A stretch of DNA of 64,000 bases, from positions 1 to 64,000 of the forward strand of contig JAFEFT010000013.1 of the NCBI GenBank assembly GCA_018240435.1, in the 5' to 3' direction. Origin of the DNA: Pseudomonadota bacterium (GTDB taxonomy: Bacteria; Pseudomonadota; Gammaproteobacteria; Xanthomonadales; Xanthomonadaceae). The notes below the pieces were generated by a model that searched no databases, was not told the origin of the DNA, and saw nothing but the letters and a program-made list of their open reading frames with translations. The position numbers and the translations under genes are program-made. Below are positions 44,168-53,608 of the stretch, one piece after another (the stretch's first letter is position 1; every line of letters begins with the position of its first letter).

Positions 44168-44388
44168 CCCAGACGGCCTCGCCGCGAAGATCGAGCCCGG
44201 AAGGTGATGCCCGACCACCCGGGCTGCGCAAGGCCGCAGGTCATCGACGCCATCGCACGGTCTTGCGTGCGTCGCATGCGGCCGCGATCGATGGGTTGCG
44301 CTGGGCGCAGCCCATCACCCCGCCCCGCAAAACCCAAAACCGCTCGGAGCCGCCATTAAGGCAACCCATCCTGCGCGGCGCCCCCACC

Positions 44389-44796
44389 TCACATCGCATC
44401 GATGTCGCCGAGGGCACGAAGCAACCGCCGGGCGCGCTTGTCGGGCTTGCTCTCGGGTGGGCGGTAACCGGTCGCTTCGGCGCGTCGCTGCGCACGCGCC
44501 AGCTCGCGCGCCTGCCTGGAGGCGTCGCCTTCGTGGTACAGCGCTTGCGCCACCGGCGCCGGGCCGCGCTGCACGGACAGCGCCCGGACTTCGACCTGGA
44601 AGATCTCCTCGCCGCGCACGATGCGCAACTGCGCGCCCACGCGCACCGCCGCCGCCGGCTTGCGCGGCTGGCCATCGACCGCCACCCGGCCGGCCACCAC
44701 CGCCTGCCTGGCCACGGCCCGGGTCTTGAAGAAACGTGCCGCCCACAGCCAGGCATCGAGGCGGACTTCAGCGGTGGCAGGCGCGATGTCGCTCAT
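44389..44796 (-). CDS. hslR: S4-domain RNA-binding protein, heat-shock protein 15
   Basis: The 135-residue product has an S4 RNA-binding domain (about 12–75, RLDAWLWAARFFKTRAVARQAV and AVDGQPRKPAAAVRVG). A basic C-terminal tail RRAEATGYRPPESKPDKRARR matches Hsp15. Hsp15 recycles stalled 50S subunits that carry peptidyl-tRNA. It lies downstream of rplS beyond a hairpin terminator. Confidence 0.9.
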   Translation of the reverse strand: MSDIAPATAEVRLDAWLWAARFFKTRAVARQAVVAGRVAVDGQPRKPAAAVRVGAQLRIVRGEEIFQVEVRALSVQRGPAPVAQALYHEGDASRQARELARAQRRAEATGYRPPESKPDKRARRLLRALGDIDAM

Positions 44797-44874
44797 CGGC
44801 GGGTCGCTGTGTCGATGCCGGCAGCGGCCGTTGCGGCACCAGGCTCAACGGCTTGCACGCGGCCCGGAAAGCAC

Positions 44875-44896
44875 AACGGCCGCATGCGCGGCCGTT
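44875..44896 (-). terminator. Terminator after rplS
   Basis: AACGGCCGC / GCGGCCGTT (44875–44883 and 44888–44896) with an ATGC loop lies just beyond the rplS stop. On the minus strand it is followed by GTGCTTT. Confidence 0.7.
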
Positions 44897-44920
44897 TGCA
44901 TCCATCCATGCAGGACGGCC

Positions 44921-45331
44921 TTATTCGGCAGCCGACTCGGCGGCAGCCTTGGCCGCGGCGGCCTTGGCCTTGGCGGCGGCATTGCCGGCCAGATCCTCGC
45001 GGATGCGCGCGGCCTTGCCCTCGAGATCGCGCAGGTAATACAGCTTGCTCGAACGCACGCGACCGCGGCGCTTGACCTCGACCGAATCGATGCTCGAACT
45101 ATGCGACTGGAACACGCGCTCGACGCCGAAGCCGTGCGAGATCTTGCGCACCGTGAAGGCCGAATTCAGACCCCGGTTGCGCTTGGCAATCACCACGCCC
45201 TCGTAAGCCTGCACGCGCTCGCGATTGCCTTCCTTGACCTTGACGTTGACGACGACGGTGTCGCCGGGCCCGAAGTCGGGCAGCTGGCGCTGCATCTGCG
45301 CAGCTTCGAATTCCTGGATGAGCTTGTTCAT
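44921..45331 (-). CDS. rplS: 50S ribosomal protein L19
   Basis: The 136-residue product has the L19 core with [30 protein letters not shown] and [20 protein letters not shown]. The C-terminal Ala/Lys-rich extension (about 110–136) goes beyond the 115-residue E. coli protein. The Met of MNKLIQEFE is chosen by homology, although the frame is open upstream. It is last in the rpsP–rimM–trmD–rplS operon. Confidence 0.97.
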   Translation of the reverse strand: MNKLIQEFEAAQMQRQLPDFGPGDTVVVNVKVKEGNRERVQAYEGVVIAKRNRGLNSAFTVRKISHGFGVERVFQSHSSSIDSVEVKRRGRVRSSKLYYLRDLEGKAARIREDLAGNAAAKAKAAAAKAAAESAAE

Positions 45332-45523
45332 GGCACGGATACCGTTCGAGGGTTGCGGGCTTCCCACCCGCAGGAAGCTGCGCAGTATAGCGAACGACGT
45401 GCGGTTTTGCATAGCCTGCCTGTGCCTGAGCCTGAATTGCGTGGAGGGGCCGATTCAGCGATCCAGCCGCTGCCGCGCGCAGGCCAGCACTGCCGGCTGC
45501 CTGGCGATCGACGCCGGCCCTGC

Positions 45524-46297
45524 TCAATCGCCATCGCCCGCGGCAGACGGTTGCGCCAGCGCCGCCAGCCAGTCGCGCCGATAGCTTGCAAGCAAGGAAC
45601 GGTCGGCCTCGTCCAGGCTCATCCGCGCCAGCAGGTCCGGGCGCCGCAGCCACGTCCTCCCCAGCGATTGTTGCCGCCGCCAGCGGGCGATCGCGGCGTG
45701 GTCGCCCGACAGCAGCACCGCGGGAACGCCAGCCGTCCCCGCGGATTCCGATCGGGTGTAATGCGGGCAATCGAGCAGGCCATCCTCGAACGAATCCTGA
45801 CGCGCCGAATCGGCATCGTTGAGCGCGCCCTCCTGCAGGCGGCCGATGGCGTCGATCAGCACCGCCGCGCCCAACTCGCCGCCGGACAGGACGTAATCGC
45901 CAATCGAAATTTCCTCGTCCACTTCGTGCGCGATCAGGCGCTCGTCGATGCCCTCGTAACGTCCGCACAGCAGCAACAGCCGTGGCAATGCCGCCAGCCG
46001 GCGCACCGTCGCCTGGGTCAGCCGCTCGCCTTGCGGACTCAGATGGATCACCGGCGCCGTCACTCCGGCGGCGCGCGCGGCAGCCAGACATGCGCGCAGC
46101 GGCTCGATCATCATCAGCATGCCCGGCCCGCCACCGAACGGGCGCTCATCGACGCGGCGATAGTTGCCGCTGGCGTAATCGCGCGGATTCCAGCACCGGA
46201 TGTCGATCAGGCCACGCTCGCGCGCCCGCCCGACCACGCCGATGCGCGCGCTGTGGTCGATGAAGTCGGGAAACAGGGTGAGGACGTCCAGGCGCAT
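45524..46297 (-). CDS. trmD: tRNA (guanine-N1)-methyltransferase TrmD
   Basis: The 257-residue product methylates G37 of tRNAs with a G36 anticodon base. The SAM-binding deep trefoil knot is marked by [25 protein letters not shown] and [16 protein letters not shown]. It is in the standard operon position, but the space behind rimM is widened to 267 bp by the CTCTGTC array. No obvious independent promoter is seen. Confidence 0.97.
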   Translation of the reverse strand: MRLDVLTLFPDFIDHSARIGVVGRARERGLIDIRCWNPRDYASGNYRRVDERPFGGGPGMLMMIEPLRACLAAARAAGVTAPVIHLSPQGERLTQATVRRLAALPRLLLLCGRYEGIDERLIAHEVDEEISIGDYVLSGGELGAAVLIDAIGRLQEGALNDADSARQDSFEDGLLDCPHYTRSESAGTAGVPAVLLSGDHAAIARWRRQQSLGRTWLRRPDLLARMSLDEADRSLLASYRRDWLAALAQPSAAGDGD

Positions 46298-46472
46298 GGG
46301 TCGATCCGGATGAGCAGCCGCAAATCATGGACCATTGCAGCACGGCGGCAAGGCCTTGCCCCGGTCCCGGCAAGCAGGAGAAGACAACCGGCATCGGCGC
46401 TGCGCGCCGTCCATGCCGCGCCGCCGCACCCTCTTTACCAGCGCAGTTGGCGCGCCGCCACAAGGTTCTGTA

Positions 46473-46566
46473 CTCTGTCCTCTGTCCTCTGTCCTCTGTC
46501 CTCTGTCCTCTGTCCTCTGTCCTCTGTCCTCTGTCCTCTGTCCTCTGTCCTCTGTCCTCTGTCCTC
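46473..46566. repeat. 13.4 perfect tandem copies of CTCTGTC between rimM and trmD
   Basis: The 7-bp unit repeats for 94 bp without a mismatch and overlaps the rimM stop codon (TGA at 46565–46567 on the minus strand). The transcript therefore carries a series of CAGAGGA motifs, which resemble ribosome-binding sites, 170 bases upstream of trmD. The perfect repetition suggests recent expansion or slippage. Confidence 0.98.
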
Positions 46567-47140
46567 AGAACTCCGGATCCCAATCCACCACGATGCGGCG
46601 GCTGTCGAAATCCACCGAGACCAGGTGTGGCTGCACGAACGGCAGCAATCGCTCGCGCTCGCCGCGAACCACCATCACATGGTTGGCGCCGGTATCGAAC
46701 AGATGATCGACCTTGCCGAAGGCCAGGCCTTCCAGATTGACCACATCCAGCCCTTCCAGATCGACCCAGTAGTATTCGCCGGGCCTGGGCGGCGGCAAGG
46801 CGCTGCGCGGCACGGAAATCTCGTAGCCGGCCCAGTTCTGGGCGGCATCGCGATCGCTCACGCCGGGAATGGTCGCGACCACCGCATCGCCGTGGCAACG
46901 CCCGCGCACGCCGGCCAGCCGCGAGGTATCGGGCGCGCGCACCAGTGTCCACGGTTGGTAGCGGAAAATGGCATCGAGCGGATCGGTCCACGATTCGATG
47001 CGCAGTTCGCCGCGCACACCGAACGCGCCGGTGATGCGGCCGAGCGCGACCGTGCGCGCGCCGGCGCCATCGGCGGCACTGGCGATGGGCCCGCCTGCAC
47101 CGGCGGCCGGTTCGATCGGGGGCGTCTTCGCCGCGCTCAT
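46565..47140 (-). CDS. rimM: 16S rRNA-processing protein RimM
   Basis: The 191-residue product assists 30S head maturation by binding S19. The RimM N-domain contains [24 protein letters not shown] and the PRC-barrel domain contains [19 protein letters not shown] 27-residue Ala/Gly-rich N-terminal extension is present. The protein end is immediately followed by the CTCTGTC array. It starts 80 bp after rpsP. Confidence 0.95.
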   Translation of the reverse strand: MSAAKTPPIEPAAGAGGPIASAADGAGARTVALGRITGAFGVRGELRIESWTDPLDAIFRYQPWTLVRAPDTSRLAGVRGRCHGDAVVATIPGVSDRDAAQNWAGYEISVPRSALPPPRPGEYYWVDLEGLDVVNLEGLAFGKVDHLFDTGANHVMVVRGERERLLPFVQPHLVSVDFDSRRIVVDWDPEF

Positions 47141-47220
47141 CGGCGCGCACGCCGGCTTGCACGACGGCACGCGCGCGCCGTGCCAAGGCTGGACCGCGCG
47201 TCCGGCGCGGCCCGCATGGA

Positions 47221-47478
47221 TCAGGCCGCGGCCTTGGTGGCAGTGGCTTCCTTGAGCAGCAAGGCGACCTTGTCGCTGAGCTGCGCGCCATGATCGACCC
47301 AGTGCTGGACACGGGCCAGATCGAGTTCGAGGCGCTTGTCGTTGCCGCTGGCGATCGGGTTGAAGTAGCCCAGGCGCTCCAGCGAACGGCCATCGCGCTT
47401 GTTGCGATGGTCGGTGGCGACGATGTGGTAGAACGGACGCTTCTTGGCGCCGCCGCGGGAAAGACGGATCTTGACCAT
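47221..47478 (-). CDS. rpsP: 30S ribosomal protein S16
   Basis: This 85-residue ribosomal protein begins [20 protein letters not shown], with RRDGR-type loop [15 protein letters not shown] following. It is the first gene of the rpsP–rimM–trmD–rplS operon and lies 152 bp behind ffh. The upstream frame extension is not part of S16. Confidence 0.97.
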   Translation of the reverse strand: MVKIRLSRGGAKKRPFYHIVATDHRNKRDGRSLERLGYFNPIASGNDKRLELDLARVQHWVDHGAQLSDKVALLLKEATATKAAA

Positions 47479-47630
47479 GGTGATTCTCGTTGGGGTTGTC
47501 GCACCGACCGGCATCGACGCACGGCGGCAAGCTGTTCAGAATAGCAGATGCTGGCGAAGAACTCCAAGGCCAGCCCGGCGCGACCATCCGTCATGGATGC
47601 GTCGCCGCGCAATTCCTGCCGTCGCGGCGA

Positions 47631-49019
47631 TTACTGCGCCGGCGGCCCGAAACCCTGGAAGCCGCCCGGCCCGCCCTTGCCCATCACGCCCTTGAGCTGG
47701 CGCATGATGCCGCGGGCACCGAACATCGACAGCTTGGTCATCATCTTTTCCATCTGCATGTGCTGCTTCATCAGCCGGTTGACGTCCTGCACCGAGGTGC
47801 CGGAGCCGCGGGCGATGCGGGCACGGCGCTGGCCATTGATCAAGTCCGGATGCCGGCGCTCTTTTTTCGTCATCGAATTGATGATGGCGATCATCCGCGG
47901 CACTTCCTTGCCGGAGATCTGGCCCTTGACCGCATCGGGCACGCTGGCAAGGCCGGGCAGCTTGTCCATCAAGGCGCCGACGCCACCCATGTTCTGCATC
48001 TGTTCGAGCTGATCGCGCATGTCCGAGAAGTCGAACTTCTTGCCCTTGGCGACTTTCTCGGCGAGCTTTTGCGCCTTGTCCTTGTCGACCTTCTGCTCGA
48101 CCTGCTCGACCAGCGAGAGCACGTCGCCCATGTCGAGGATGCGGCCAGCGGCGCGATCGGGGTGGAAGACGTCGAGGCCCTCGGGCTTTTCGCCGACGCC
48201 GATGAACTTGATCGGCTTGCCGGTGATGTAGCGCACCGACAGCGCCGCGCCGCCGCGGGCATCACCGTCGGTCTTGGTGAGCACCACGCCGGTCAGCGGC
48301 AGCGCATCGTGAAAGGCCTTGGCGGTGGTGGCGGCATCCTGACCGGTCATCGAGTCGACCACGAACAGCGTCTCGACCGGATGGATGGCGGCGTGCAACT
48401 GCTTGATCTCGTCCATCATCGCCGCATCGATGGCGAGGCGACCGGCGGTATCGACGATCAGCACGTCGGCAAAACTCTTGCGCGCATCGTCGATCGCCGA
48501 CTGCACGATGGCGATGGGTTTCTGGCTGGCGTCGGAGGGGTGGAACAGCGCCCCGACCTGGCCGGCCAGGGTTTCGAGTTGGGCGATCGCGGCCGGACGA
48601 TAGATGTCGGCGGAGACCACCATCACCTTCTTCTTGCGCCGCTCCTTGAGGTGCTTGGCGAGCTTGGCGACGGTCGTCGTCTTGCCCGCACCCTGCAGGC
48701 CCGCCATCAGGATGATCGCCGGCGCCGGCACGTTGAGTTGCAAGTCCGACGCCGCCGAACCCATCACCGCCGCCAGTTCGTCGCGCACCACTTTCACCAG
48801 CGCCTGCCCCGGCGTGAGCGACTTCAGCACTTCGTGCCCGATGGCACGCACCTTGATGCGCTCGATCAGCGCTTTCACCACCGGCAGCGCGACGTCGGCC
48901 TCCAGCAGCGCCACCCGCACCTCGCGCAGGGCGTCGCGGATGTTGTCTTCGGTCAGCCGACCCTTGCCGCGCAGGCGATTGATGGTGTCGGAAAGGCGCT
49001 GGGTCAACGACTCGAACAT
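47631..49019 (-). CDS. ffh: Signal recognition particle protein Ffh
   Basis: This 462-residue SRP54 GTPase has the N domain and the G domain (GLQGAGKTTTVAKLA, DTAGRLAID, TKTDGDARGG). Its C-terminal methionine-rich M domain (MKQHMQMEKMMTKLSMFG) binds signal peptides and 4.5S RNA. It is divergent from ypjD, an arrangement common in Gammaproteobacteria, and upstream of rpsP. Confidence 0.98.
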   Translation of the reverse strand: MFESLTQRLSDTINRLRGKGRLTEDNIRDALREVRVALLEADVALPVVKALIERIKVRAIGHEVLKSLTPGQALVKVVRDELAAVMGSAASDLQLNVPAPAIILMAGLQGAGKTTTVAKLAKHLKERRKKKVMVVSADIYRPAAIAQLETLAGQVGALFHPSDASQKPIAIVQSAIDDARKSFADVLIVDTAGRLAIDAAMMDEIKQLHAAIHPVETLFVVDSMTGQDAATTAKAFHDALPLTGVVLTKTDGDARGGAALSVRYITGKPIKFIGVGEKPEGLDVFHPDRAAGRILDMGDVLSLVEQVEQKVDKDKAQKLAEKVAKGKKFDFSDMRDQLEQMQNMGGVGALMDKLPGLASVPDAVKGQISGKEVPRMIAIINSMTKKERRHPDLINGQRRARIARGSGTSVQDVNRLMKQHMQMEKMMTKLSMFGARGIMRQLKGVMGKGGPGGFQGFGPPAQ

Positions 49020-49177
49020 GGCCGTGGGATGCTGCGGAAGGAAGGGCGCGGATTATAGCGCATGGGCCCGAGAGCCAAGGCCGGACGGCGACTCGCGCGC
49101 CCGTTGCGAGCAAGGGTTCGGGTACGCCCGAAGGTGCCGCTCGTGGAGTTGGCGGGTGCTGCGACCCCTCACCCCAA

Positions 49178-49204
49178 CCCCTCTCCCGATGGGAGAGGGG
49201 CTTT
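49178..49204. repeat. 10-bp palindromic hairpin in the ffh–ypjD spacer
   Basis: CCCCTCTCCC-GAT-GGGAGAGGGG (49178–49200) is a perfect hairpin followed by CTTT on the plus strand. It sits between two divergent genes, so it is not an obvious terminator. It resembles dispersed GGGAGAGGGG palindromes seen in xanthomonad intergenic regions; a weaker relative is near 12310–12340. Confidence 0.7.
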
Positions 49205-49281
49205 GATCCCTGTTTGCGGGCGAAAGAGGGCATGAACGCCCTCACACACCACTCACCAACAGTCCACCGTTCACCGACTGC

Positions 49282-49375
49282 CTTCTGTCCTCCGTCCTCT
49301 GTCCTCCTCCTCTGTCCTCTGTCCTCTGTCCTCTGTTCTCTGTCATCTGTCATCTGTCCTCTGTCCTCTGTCCCC
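49282..49375. repeat. Degenerate CTCTGTC array in the ffh–ypjD spacer
   Basis: Roughly thirteen 7-bp units of CTCTGTC with variants (CTCCGTC, TTCTCTGTC, ATCTGTC, CCCTGCC) fill 94 bp upstream of ypjD. It is the same family as 46473–46566, but diverged. The rest of the 49020–49425 interval (about 400 bp) contains no gene. Confidence 0.9.
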
Positions 49376-49425
49376 TGCCCCCTCCAGCGTTCCCACCCGC
49401 GCGCGTGATCTGCCAAACTTCGGCG

Positions 49426-50241
49426 ATGACCGCGTTGCTCCTGCTCGCCGCACTTGCCTACGTGACCGCCGCCGCCACCGGCGCGCTGTGGATGGCGGCC
49501 GACGCCGGCAATCGGCCGCGACCGGGCTTGCGGGTGGCCAGCATCGCCGCCGGCCTGCTGGCGGTGATCGCCCATGCCGCATTGCACGTGCTGGCATGGA
49601 TCGCCAGCGGCGGGCCCGACATGCATTTTTTCGCCGCCCTCTCGCTGGTGACTCTCGGCATGTCGGCGCTCACCGCCACGGTCGCGTGGCGACAACGATT
49701 GCAGGCGCTGGGCGTGGTCGTCTACCCGTTGAGCGCGATCATGCTCACGCTGTACCATTTCTTCGGCCACCTGCACGCCGAAGAGCTCGACTGGCGCTTG
49801 TTGTTGCATGCCTGGCTGGCGCTGCTGGCCTACGCCACGTTGTCGCTGGCGGCGCTGCTGGCACTGGCGCTGGCGGCGCAGGAGCGCGCGCTGCGCACGC
49901 GGCAGATCCGCGGCTGGCTGCGCGTGCTGCCACCGCTGACGCAGATGGAATTGCTGCTGTTTCGCTGCATCGGCGCCGGCTTTGCCGTACTCACACTCAC
50001 GCTGGTCACCGGATTGCTGTTCGTGCACGACCTGCTCGGCCAGCATCTGTGGCACAAGACCGTGCTGTCGGTGCTGTCGTGGCTGGTGTTCGGCTGGCTG
50101 CTTCTGGGTCGATGGCGTTGGGGCTGGCGCGGTCCGCGCGCGGTGAAGCTCACGCTGCTGGCGATGGCGCTGCTGGCACTGGCCTTCTTCGGCAGCAAGT
50201 ACGTGCTGGAAGTGGTCTTGCATCGCCACGAGACGATGTGA
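49426..50241 (+). CDS. YpjD/CcsA-family cytochrome c assembly-like membrane protein
   Basis: The 271-residue product has about eight transmembrane helices, with the CcsA/HemX-like pattern and histidines in HVLAW, HFFGHLH and HLWHKTVLSVLSW. The YpjD subgroup is typically encoded opposite ffh, as here. Its molecular role is undefined; heme binding or export is inferred from the family. Confidence 0.88.
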   Translation: MTALLLLAALAYVTAAATGALWMAADAGNRPRPGLRVASIAAGLLAVIAHAALHVLAWIASGGPDMHFFAALSLVTLGMSALTATVAWRQRLQALGVVVYPLSAIMLTLYHFFGHLHAEELDWRLLLHAWLALLAYATLSLAALLALALAAQERALRTRQIRGWLRVLPPLTQMELLLFRCIGAGFAVLTLTLVTGLLFVHDLLGQHLWHKTVLSVLSWLVFGWLLLGRWRWGWRGPRAVKLTLLAMALLALAFFGSKYVLEVVLHRHETM

Positions 50242-50307
50242 TCGGCGACGGCGGGCAAGCCACGGCAGCGGCGCACGCCGCAGCGAGCGATCCGACCGTC
50301 GCATCGA

Positions 50308-51120
50308 TCAGCGCGAACCGTGTGCCGCCGCCGACATCGCCGCCAGCTCGCCGGCACTGAATCCAGCCGCCGCCCGTGCGTCGAGGTTCAGCGGCCCGCG
50401 CACCGCGCCGCGCGCGTGCAACGCCAGCAGCCGGCGGAATTCGCCTTCCGGCTCGACGCCATCGCGCTGACAGCACCAGCGGAACCAGCGCGAACCGGCG
50501 GCGACGTGCGCCACTTCCTCGCGCAAGATCACTTCCAGAATCGCCGCCGTGGCTTCGTCGCCGACCTCGCGCAGGCGCACGATCATGCCCGGCGTCACAT
50601 CCAGCCCGCGCGCTTCGAGCACGCGCGGTACCAGCGCCATCCGCTCGCGGCAACAGCCGGCAGTCTTCACCGCCATTTCCCACAGGCCGTCGTGGGCGTC
50701 GAAATCGCCGTAGTCATGGCCGTATTCGCGCAGGCGTGCGCGCAGCATCGTGAAGTGACGCGCTTCATCGGCAGCGACGCCGATCCAGTCGGCGTAAAAA
50801 TCGCGCGGCAGGTCGCGGAAGCGGTACACCGCATCCCACGCCAGATTGATCGCGTTGAACTCGATATGGGCGATGGCATGGACGAACGCGGCGCGCCCAT
50901 CGACCGTGCCGAGGCCGCGCTGGGCGACGGCGCGCGGATGCACCAGCCGCGGGCGTTCGGGGCGGCCGGGAGTGCCAATGGGATTGGGCGGTGCGTGGTC
51001 ATCGAATGACAGCTCGCCGCGCGCGAAGGCTTCGGCGGCGGCGAATGTGCGCGTCAGCTTGACGTGCGGATCAACCGCATCCAGGCACTCGCTCGCGGCA
51101 TCGGATACGGATCTCTTCAA
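50308..51120 (-). CDS. DUF455 ferritin-like protein
   Basis: The 270-residue product belongs to DUF455. Its helices carry metal-ligand pairs typical of ferritin-like di-iron proteins (HAIAHIEFNAINLAWDAVYR, GVAADEARHFTMLRARL, LREEVAHVAAGSRWF). The function is unknown; related MiaE hydroxylates tRNA. The start appears to be TTG at 51118–51120, with no good ribosome-binding site, and the 11 bp upstream meet the 29-bp inverted repeat. It converges on ypjD. Confidence 0.82.
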   Translation of the reverse strand: MKRSVSDAASECLDAVDPHVKLTRTFAAAEAFARGELSFDDHAPPNPIGTPGRPERPRLVHPRAVAQRGLGTVDGRAAFVHAIAHIEFNAINLAWDAVYRFRDLPRDFYADWIGVAADEARHFTMLRARLREYGHDYGDFDAHDGLWEMAVKTAGCCRERMALVPRVLEARGLDVTPGMIVRLREVGDEATAAILEVILREEVAHVAAGSRWFRWCCQRDGVEPEGEFRRLLALHARGAVRGPLNLDARAAAGFSAGELAAMSAAAHGSR

Positions 51121-51130
51121 GGCGTTTGCT

Positions 51131-51231
51131 CGTCATTCCCGCGCAGGCGGGAATCGCTCATGGGCTCTTGCGAATGGCGCCGCGTCCAACAGCGAAAGGC
51201 GCGAGCGATTCCCGCCTGCGCGGGAATGACG
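51131..51231. repeat. Perfect 29-bp inverted repeat pair (REPIN-like)
   Basis: 51131–51159 and 51203–51231 are exact reverse complements, separated by 43 bp. Each arm contains its own short palindrome (CCCGCGCAGGCGGG) next to GTCATT / AATGAC, the layout of two REP sequences in inverted orientation. It lies between the purF stop and the DUF455 start. Confidence 0.93.
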
Positions 51232-51257
51232 GCAACCGGGGCATCGCCGGGGCCCGC

Positions 51258-52730
51258 CTACCCCGCCACCCGTCGCTTCTTCTTCGCCTCGTCCGAGCGC
51301 AACTGCGTCAGCCGTTCGAAATAGCCCGGTTCGATGCCGGTCACGTACTGCCCGCTGAAACACGACGAATCGAACTTGCGACCAGGGAATTTCGGCCCGG
51401 CGACGGCCGCTTCCAGATCGGCCAGATCCTGATAGATCAGCCAGTCGCAGCCGAGCAATTGTTCGATCTCCTTCTCGCTGCGACCATGCGCGACCAATTC
51501 CTGCGACGACGGCATGTCGATGCCGTAGACATTGGGATAGCGCACCGGCGGCGCGGCGGAAGCGAAGTAGACCTTGCGCGCACCGGCCTCCCGCGCCATC
51601 TGCACGATCTGCTGCGAGGTGGTGCCACGCACGATCGAATCGTCGACCAGCAGCACCACCCGGTTGCGGAACTCCAGCGGGATCGCGTTGAGCTTGCGGC
51701 GCACCGATTTCACCCGCTCGCCTTGGCCTGGCATGATGAAGGTGCGGCCGACGTAGCGATTCTTGATGAATCCCTCGCGGTATTTCACGCCGAGCGTGTT
51801 GGCGATTTCCAATGCGGCATCGCGCGAGGTATCGGGGATCGGGATGACGGTGTCGATATCGTGATCGGGCCGCTCGCGCAGGATCTTCTGCGCCAGGGTC
51901 ACGCCCATGCGCATGCGCGCCTTGTGCACCGAGATTTCCTCGATCATCGAATCCGGGCGCGCGAAATAGACGTATTCGAATATGCACGGCGCGCTCGCCT
52001 GCGGCGGCGCGCAGACTTGCGTGTGCAACTGCCCGCGTGCGGTCACCACCACGCATTCGCCAGCGCCCACATCGCGCAGGCGCACGAAACCGAGCACGTC
52101 CAGCGCCACCGATTCGGAGGCCACCGCATACTCGACGCCGGCCGCACCATCGCGCTTGCCCAGCACCAGCGGGCGGATGCCGTGCGGATCGCGGAACGCG
52201 ACCAATCCCAACCCCTGCACCGTCGCGACCACCGCGAAGCCACCGCGGGCGCGGCGATTGACGCCTTCGACCGCCTTGAACACGGCCTCGGGCGTCAGCG
52301 CTGGCTGCATCTGCAATTCGTGCGCGAACACGTTGAGCAGCACTTCCGAATCGGACTCGGTGTTGACGTTGCGCCGATCCTGCTCGAACACCTCGCGGCG
52401 CAGTGCCTCGGTGTTGATCAGGTTGCCGTTGTGCGCCAGCGCGATGCCGTAAGGAGAGTTGACATAGAACGGCTGCGCCTCGTCGGAGCCCTCGCTGCCG
52501 GCGGTCGGATAGCGGCAATGGCCGATGCCGACGCGCCCGCTCAGCAGGCGCATCGACGCCGCGTCGAAGACATCCTTCACCAGCCCGTTGCCCTTGTGCA
52601 CGCGGATCTTGCCGCCGTCGGAAGTGGCGATGCCGGCGGCATCCTGGCCACGGTGCTGCAGCATCGCCAGGCCGTCGTACAAGGAGGCGGCGACTTCAGA
52701 GGTACCGACGATTCCGATGATGCCGCACAT
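51258..52730 (-). CDS. purF: Amidophosphoribosyltransferase
   Basis: This 490-residue enzyme makes phosphoribosylamine, the first committed purine step. The N-terminal glutaminase nucleophile is Cys2 (MCGIIGIVG), exposed by Met removal. The [16 protein letters not shown] and NTESDSE motifs complete that domain. The PRPP site is [14 protein letters not shown]. It follows cvpA by 45 bp, the conserved cvpA–purF pairing. Confidence 0.97.
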   Translation of the reverse strand: MCGIIGIVGTSEVAASLYDGLAMLQHRGQDAAGIATSDGGKIRVHKGNGLVKDVFDAASMRLLSGRVGIGHCRYPTAGSEGSDEAQPFYVNSPYGIALAHNGNLINTEALRREVFEQDRRNVNTESDSEVLLNVFAHELQMQPALTPEAVFKAVEGVNRRARGGFAVVATVQGLGLVAFRDPHGIRPLVLGKRDGAAGVEYAVASESVALDVLGFVRLRDVGAGECVVVTARGQLHTQVCAPPQASAPCIFEYVYFARPDSMIEEISVHKARMRMGVTLAQKILRERPDHDIDTVIPIPDTSRDAALEIANTLGVKYREGFIKNRYVGRTFIMPGQGERVKSVRRKLNAIPLEFRNRVVLLVDDSIVRGTTSQQIVQMAREAGARKVYFASAAPPVRYPNVYGIDMPSSQELVAHGRSEKEIEQLLGCDWLIYQDLADLEAAVAGPKFPGRKFDSSCFSGQYVTGIEPGYFERLTQLRSDEAKKKRRVAG

Positions 52731-52775
52731 GGCGCTGGTTCCCGTGCAAGGTGGTGGTGGCCGGGCGCTGCGCGA

Positions 52776-53537
52776 TCAGTCCGATGCGCGGCGTTGCGAC
52801 TTGGCGCGACGCGCCGGGCGGGCCTTTTTCTTCGGCGCGGATTTTACCCCTTCGCGACCCGAGGCCGTACTCGGAACCGTGGCCGGCGATGCCGGCGCCG
52901 GCACCGGATGGTCGCCGCTCGAAGCCGAGGCCGGCGCATCGACGACCGCCGACGCCGTCGCCGCGCCGTCACCGACCAATGACGACAGCGCTTGCGCGCC
53001 CATCGCCTGCACCACCTTCTGCCGACCCTGTTCGACGACCTCGGCAAAGCTCAGGTGCGCCGACGCTGCCTCCGGCAGCCAGTGCGCCATCGCCTCGGCG
53101 CCAGACTGATACAGCGGGATCAGCGGCGAAGCGCGCCATTGCGGCTGCTGCGGCAGCGCCGTCCAGCCCAGCACCAGCACCAGCACGCAACCGAGCACGA
53201 CGCCGCGGGCAAGGCCATAGACGAAACCAAAAAAGCTGTCGACGCCGCCCAGCCCGAGCGAACGCACGGTGCGCGCCACGATCCAGCTCACCACGCTGCC
53301 GGCGACCATCGCCGCGATGAACACCAGCGCATAGGCCAGCAGCAGGCGCCCGGCGGCATCGGCGATCTGCGGCTGCAACCACTGCGCGACCTCGGCGCCG
53401 TAGATGAAGGCCAGCCAGAAGGCGGCGATCCACACCACCATCGACAGCACTTCGGCGACGAATCCGCGCAGCGCGCCGAACAGCGCCGACAGCGCCAGCA
53501 CGACCAGCAAGATCCAGTCGACCGAACTCATCGGCAT
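52776..53537 (-). CDS. cvpA: CvpA family membrane protein
   Basis: The 253-residue product has four transmembrane helices in the first 120 residues (beginning VDWILLVVLALSALFGALRG). A long Ala/Ser/Pro-rich cytoplasmic tail ends KKKARPARRAKSQRRASD; this basic tail is longer than in E. coli CvpA (162 residues). CvpA is needed for colicin V production and bile tolerance through unknown means. The ATG two codons further in is an equally good start. Confidence 0.9.
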   Translation of the reverse strand: MPMSSVDWILLVVLALSALFGALRGFVAEVLSMVVWIAAFWLAFIYGAEVAQWLQPQIADAAGRLLLAYALVFIAAMVAGSVVSWIVARTVRSLGLGGVDSFFGFVYGLARGVVLGCVLVLVLGWTALPQQPQWRASPLIPLYQSGAEAMAHWLPEAASAHLSFAEVVEQGRQKVVQAMGAQALSSLVGDGAATASAVVDAPASASSGDHPVPAPASPATVPSTASGREGVKSAPKKKARPARRAKSQRRASD

Positions 53538-53608
53538 CGGCCGGGACGCGCGCCCTGCGGGCGCCGGCGCTCAGGACGATGCGGCATCGACGGAGCGCGG
53601 GGAGCGTT

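Noticed and set aside
46473-46566. CRISPR array
   Set aside because: The 7-bp unit is purely tandem with no spacers, and there are no cas genes in the window.
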